Part shown: in pieces, positions 41,301-42,906 of the stretch
Position numbering within the stretch: position 1 is the first letter of the stretch
Layout: each line of letters starts with the position of its first letter
Assembly (NCBI GenBank): GCA_031552735.1
Contig: JAVBMF010000068.1
Span: 1-42,906, forward strand
DNA length: 42,906 bases
Source of the DNA: JAVBUY01 sp031552735
GTDB taxonomy: Bacteria; Bacillota; Clostridia; Christensenellales; Aristaeellaceae
Direction: 5' to 3'
The notes under the pieces: generated by a model
Told to the model about the DNA's origin: nothing
The model's input: only the letters and a program-made list of their open reading frames with translations
Databases searched by the model: none
Made by a program: the position numbers and the translations under genes

Positions 41301-42906
41301 ATCGGGCGGTTGAGCGGGTGCGTCAGCATGCCGATGAGCTCCAGCGCGCCGCCGGGGGGCAGCATGGTATCGCTGTCCAGCGTGATGACCTGCGCGTAGC
41401 GTCCGCGCAGCGCGGAGGGCTCGAACGACGCGGCAGCGAACGGCTGGTCGCACGCGCCGCTCAAGATCAGCTGGTTGAGCACAGTCAGTGCGCCGCGCTT
41501 GCGCTCGACACCCATGTATTTCTTTTGCGCGTCGCACCAGACGCGTGCGCGGTGCAGATACAAGAAGGTATCGGGGAATGTCTCGTTGAGGGGGCTCGCG
41601 GCGGATAACGCGGCACGCGTGATGTCTGCGTCGTCGGGCAGCTCGGCAGCGGGGCCGTCCGGAAAGTCCGCAAGCAGCAGAAATTGCAGCTGTGGATCGG
41701 GATTGGCACGCTGCAAGACAGATAGGTGGCGCATCATGTCGGCAGCCTGCTGCGGTCTTGTCAGCAGTGTCGGCACGACCACCAGCGTGCGCAGAGACTC
41801 CGGCAGCGCTTCATAGGCGATGCGCGGCAGGATGCGTGGCGGCCGCAGGCGGCGGAGCAGCGCGTGCAGCAGCGTCGCCCAGGCCTCGCTGGCGATCAGC
41901 GCGGCGGGCACAATAAGCCATGGCGACAAGCCAAGCGCGAATAGCAGAGCAGTTAGGCACAGGGTACCTGCCACACGCAGCGCCACATAGAGCGGCGCGG
42001 CATGCCGCCGCAAGAAGCTGCGCGCCTGCGCCGCCATTGGTTGACCGCCGATGCGCCGCCACAGCGCGTCCTGCCCGTCGTCCAGCAAATAGTAACCGAC
42101 ATGGGAGATCAACTCGCACACATCACCAGGCTGCTGTGCAGCTTCGGCAGCCAGTTCGCTGGCATTGCGCGCCACCATGATCTCGGATAGCCCCGCAGTG
42201 CGCGCAATGTGCTCGACGCGTCCGCGATAGACCGCGCGCGAGCCCTCGCTCATGCGCGGGTACACGCCGCTCGGATCGTCGCGCAGCCATTGCTCGACGC
42301 TGGACAGCTGCTCCAATGCATCGGTCCAGCGCACCTGGCCGAGCGTCTTGAGCGTGGTGATCGCGTTGCCGATCCATTGGCGTTCTAGCGTCTGTCGTGC
42401 ATGCTCGCGCTCGACCACGCGCTCAGCGCGCAGATCCAGCGCATCGAGTTGTCGGTCCAGCCAGGACAGCGCCGCTGCGTTCTCTTGATTGCGCAGGCAC
42501 TTGAGCAGGTGCTCAAAGAAGGTGGTGCTGCGCGGCGCGCGGGCGAACTTCGCATTCAGCGTGACCAGGTCCGCATGTGCCAGCGTGCGCGCCCAGGTCT
42601 CGGCGGCGGCGCGATCGCGCTGGGCGGTGACGCAGGCGGTCGCCAGATGCGACAGCAGCTCCATCAGCGTGGCGCGCAGCACGGTGGGCAGCATCCATAA
42701 TTCGCGCAGCGTCAACACCTGCACGTGCTGCCATACGTCAATCGCCATGCAAATATTCTGCGCATGCAGTTTGGCGTCAGTGTGTGAAACCAGCTCGCGC
42801 GCAATCAGCTGGATGCGCGGCTGCTGCCCGCAGAGCGGCACCGGCTGCGCGTCGGGCAGGTCGCGCGCCAGCGAAAGCGCCATGTCCTCGAGCGTGCGCG
42901 CCCAGG
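35342..42906 (-). CDS. ndvB: Cyclic beta-1,2-glucan synthase (NdvB/ChvB type), 5' end outside the window
   Basis: At least 2520 residues are visible; the frame stays open to the window edge, where the family would have some hundreds more. From the first visible Met (42883): helical region; membrane pair near residue 300; glycosyltransferase 84 domain with VITLDSDTMLPPGG near 500, LSHDLIEGELCG near 613 and HRWTRGDWQ near 650; further membrane segments near 690-830; a glycoamylase-like domain (NWYDTRSLTPLHPHYVSTVD near 935, WGISESGYYAFDP near 1112, KSHMAHHQGM near 1203), the region assigned to GH189 cyclisation in characterised enzymes; and a C-terminal GH94 phosphorylase domain (GFRDQLQDT, MGGGDWNDAMNRVG near 2205). 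It polymerises UDP-glucose into beta-1,2-glucan, sets length by phosphorolysis, and cyclises the product. Confidence 0.93.
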   Translation of the reverse strand, partial: WARTLEDMALSLARDLPDAQPVPLCGQQPRIQLIARELVSHTDAKLHAQNICMAIDVWQHVQVLTLRELWMLPTVLRATLMELLSHLATACVTAQRDRAAAETWARTLAHADLVTLNAKFARAPRSTTFFEHLLKCLRNQENAAALSWLDRQLDALDLRAERVVEREHARQTLERQWIGNAITTLKTLGQVRWTDALEQLSSVEQWLRDDPSGVYPRMSEGSRAVYRGRVEHIARTAGLSEIMVARNASELAAEAAQQPGDVCELISHVGYYLLDDGQDALWRRIGGQPMAAQARSFLRRHAAPLYVALRVAGTLCLTALLFALGLSPWLIVPAALIASEAWATLLHALLRRLRPPRILPRIAYEALPESLRTLVVVPTLLTRPQQAADMMRHLSVLQRANPDPQLQFLLLADFPDGPAAELPDDADITRAALSAASPLNETFPDTFLYLHRARVWCDAQKKYMGVERKRGALTVLNQLILSGACDQPFAAASFEPSALRGRYAQVITLDSDTMLPPGGALELIGMLTHPLNRPMALRGQTRRGRAVIQPRMESTTHSVRTRVARILGGAGGVDPYLTATSDIYQDLCGRGSFAGKGIYDVASFRDHAEPMIRPNTVLSHDLIEGELCGAALASDVALYDGQPASLRAWMMRLHRWTRGDWQLMPWLMPWVRTEEGRVLNPLDILSRYKIWDNLRRSLQATMQLLLLVLGVALRDPIALLAAMLLPYIGVLLAPSWRALEGAGWSLLLAPYRAYTEADAILRTLWRILFSRKHLLDWVTASDAERMRGRPYRVLLWPVYALVAALLLLSIGAAWALPLTVLLGAVWLFLPRVAEWLDAPLHPEKPLSDAKRQALKAIARDTWRFFEQVVTAADHHLPPDNLQLAPDRGLAHRTSPTNIGLYLLSCAAARQLGLIEADEMARRIADTLRTLGALPKWRGHLYNWYDTRSLTPLHPHYVSTVDSGNLAGCLLACAQVLRDASDQLDPTHRALPDQLEALWHEMDFAAVYDQAADLFYIGIHPQTGRTGDAHYDLLASESRLLSFLAVMRGAVPMRHWQRLGRPLLRTQKGAALASWSGTMFEYLMPALLMRLTPDTLLATTCLEAAREQKRSAHRAPWGISESGYYAFDPLLNYQYRAFGLPHLALRTETLAQVISPYASALALAVLPEDAADNLLAMQRLGWCGNLGFYEAADYTAATPGVAYQLVKSHMAHHQGMLLCALCNQLTGGALVEAFHMRADVEAFQLLLEERPNNSPMLRWRTQQKRKSDHAAPRPVRAIRQVQPETLPLETQLLYGDGTTLLCDARGGGYIAHNGLMLTRWRPNPLTQGYGLQCYLRDVDGGDVWRAAQPGLPGDTRFETGLAVFRRQSGTIESSLSCYVCPLDGAAVARLTLTNNGDTPTRLAVSSFFEVALSSQTADAAHPAFRNLFIETSRLGTSAAQARRRPRAAGEHFPLLVHVAASDAHDLTWRVCTDRSAFLGRENGRFAPRALLSPPDEDCVGAVVDPCMALLTEVSIAPGDTVHIAFATLVADMPEEAAQLASRYADIGAATRAMELAQTQAQVTADYLSLDPAAQHQAQRLASLMLYHGQNTQRAQYLTAMQLPREEIWACGLSGDLPILTLRIGEPSHLPLARAVFKIHEAWRQWGLWVDLVLLDDHGGDYFPPTKNALQEMVSCGHARDLVGKPGGVYFLDAQVLGAPRTALLLATSALVLSGEDGSLAVQMKAVRGGIPTPDAAWPDLPRAYDAPKIPPMQRDAHNGWGGFTSEGDYCIDLMPGHATPAPWCNILANPHFGTLITEHGAGFTYAGNSHSGRLTPWMNDPVCPRNGEAVYLRDERTGQFVDLFARARRVTHSPGYSLYEGWALGVGYALTVFVDAQDAVKHTLVSLSSAEDAPRELTITAYAAWCMGDQESDRRHARAQATGGICVAYSPSMRGVAYLAMPDAPKKQHTCDRTAFLGLGGKIRPRGMCLPHLDTLGSDDPCAVLRTGISLSARAQQDVHIVLGFAASLTEAQRTAKALAGSARARFDAMRLHWSERLGMLTVRTPDRVMNHLLNRWLPYQLTVSRLWARAGFYQAGGAYGFRDQLQDTLALIHTDPASVRAHLLLCAAHQFEAGDVQHWWHPPARGVRTRISDDLLFLPFVTAAYVHATGDKGVLRESVPYLTGAEIPAGHEDLYVGAEPSSVSETLLQHCLRAIHHVALGAHGLPLMGGGDWNDAMNRVGIEGQGESVWLGWFFAVTLREFAPLCTAAVRDELLALETQLLASAQQHAWDGAWYRRAWFDDGHPLGTAADTACELDCIAQSWAVLAGSPRERSEQAMQALWDKLIDHEHGIARLLTPPFDGYPHDPGYIQGYLPGVRENGGQYTHAAAWAVQGLAGLGQKDRAWALYRMLMPYRHSDSEQAAKRYRVEPYVCAADVYTNPQQVGRGGWTWYTGSASWLWIAGVQTLLGFEKVGNRLRFAPRLPEDWQEVSCSYRYGDAHYALMARRDAPHVLLDGERQADGWIELKADGEAHEAVFPVR

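Overview
The window comes from a GC-rich (about 60% by eye) Gram-positive bacterium, most likely a member of the Clostridia. The evidence is gene content: a T-box leader before pheST, an IreB-RuvX-DUF1292 locus, a YggS-SepF-YggT-YlmH-DivIVA division cluster, the Bacillus-type repair pair MrfA/MrfB, and LexA-like boxes of the Gram-positive type. I cannot assign a family or genus. No tRNA, rRNA, CRISPR array, transposase or integrase was seen.

Layout. 1-4013 (+): end of mrfA, then mrfB, a TPR protein, aroQ and an aldo/keto reductase, tightly packed. 4014-5525: an AT-rich island holding one RelA/SpoT-domain gene unlike its surroundings. 5526-7630 (-): a two-gene DNA-repair module (HhH radical SAM protein and DUF4130 partner) behind a promoter carrying two LexA-like boxes. 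7832-11653 (+): a GH94 phosphorylase of the diacetylchitobiose type and a phosphohexomutase. 11762-13679 (+): a secreted SH3 protein and AzlC/AzlD. 13827-22121 (+): a THUMP protein, an HlyD-like membrane protein, the division cluster, a DUF5665 protein, LspA with a very long tail, and an RluD-type pseudouridine synthase. 22251-26485 (+): PRC-barrel protein, a 53-residue protein, AI-2E-type permease, IreB, an Fe-S aldo/keto reductase, RuvX and two DUF1292 proteins. 26517-32423 (+): Phe T-box, pheS, pheT, aroE and an MFS permease. 32467-42906 (-): a lipoprotein, a TfoX-C protein, a YgiQ-type radical SAM gene broken by one in-frame TAA, and a very large cyclic beta-1,2-glucan synthase that runs off the right edge.

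Themes. DNA repair recurs (MrfAB, radical SAM/DUF4130, RuvX), and one module looks SOS-controlled. Two unrelated GH94 enzymes occur: a stand-alone disaccharide phosphorylase coupled to a mutase, and the C-terminal domain of the glucan synthase. Two shikimate genes are present, and aroE lies in the Phe T-box operon. The most unusual items are the roughly 400-residue acidic/basic tail on LspA, the isolated AT-rich alarmone-synthetase-like gene, the LexA-box arrangement, and the single nonsense codon in ygiQ. I did not find a clearly new multi-gene system; the candidates are listed with how to test them.
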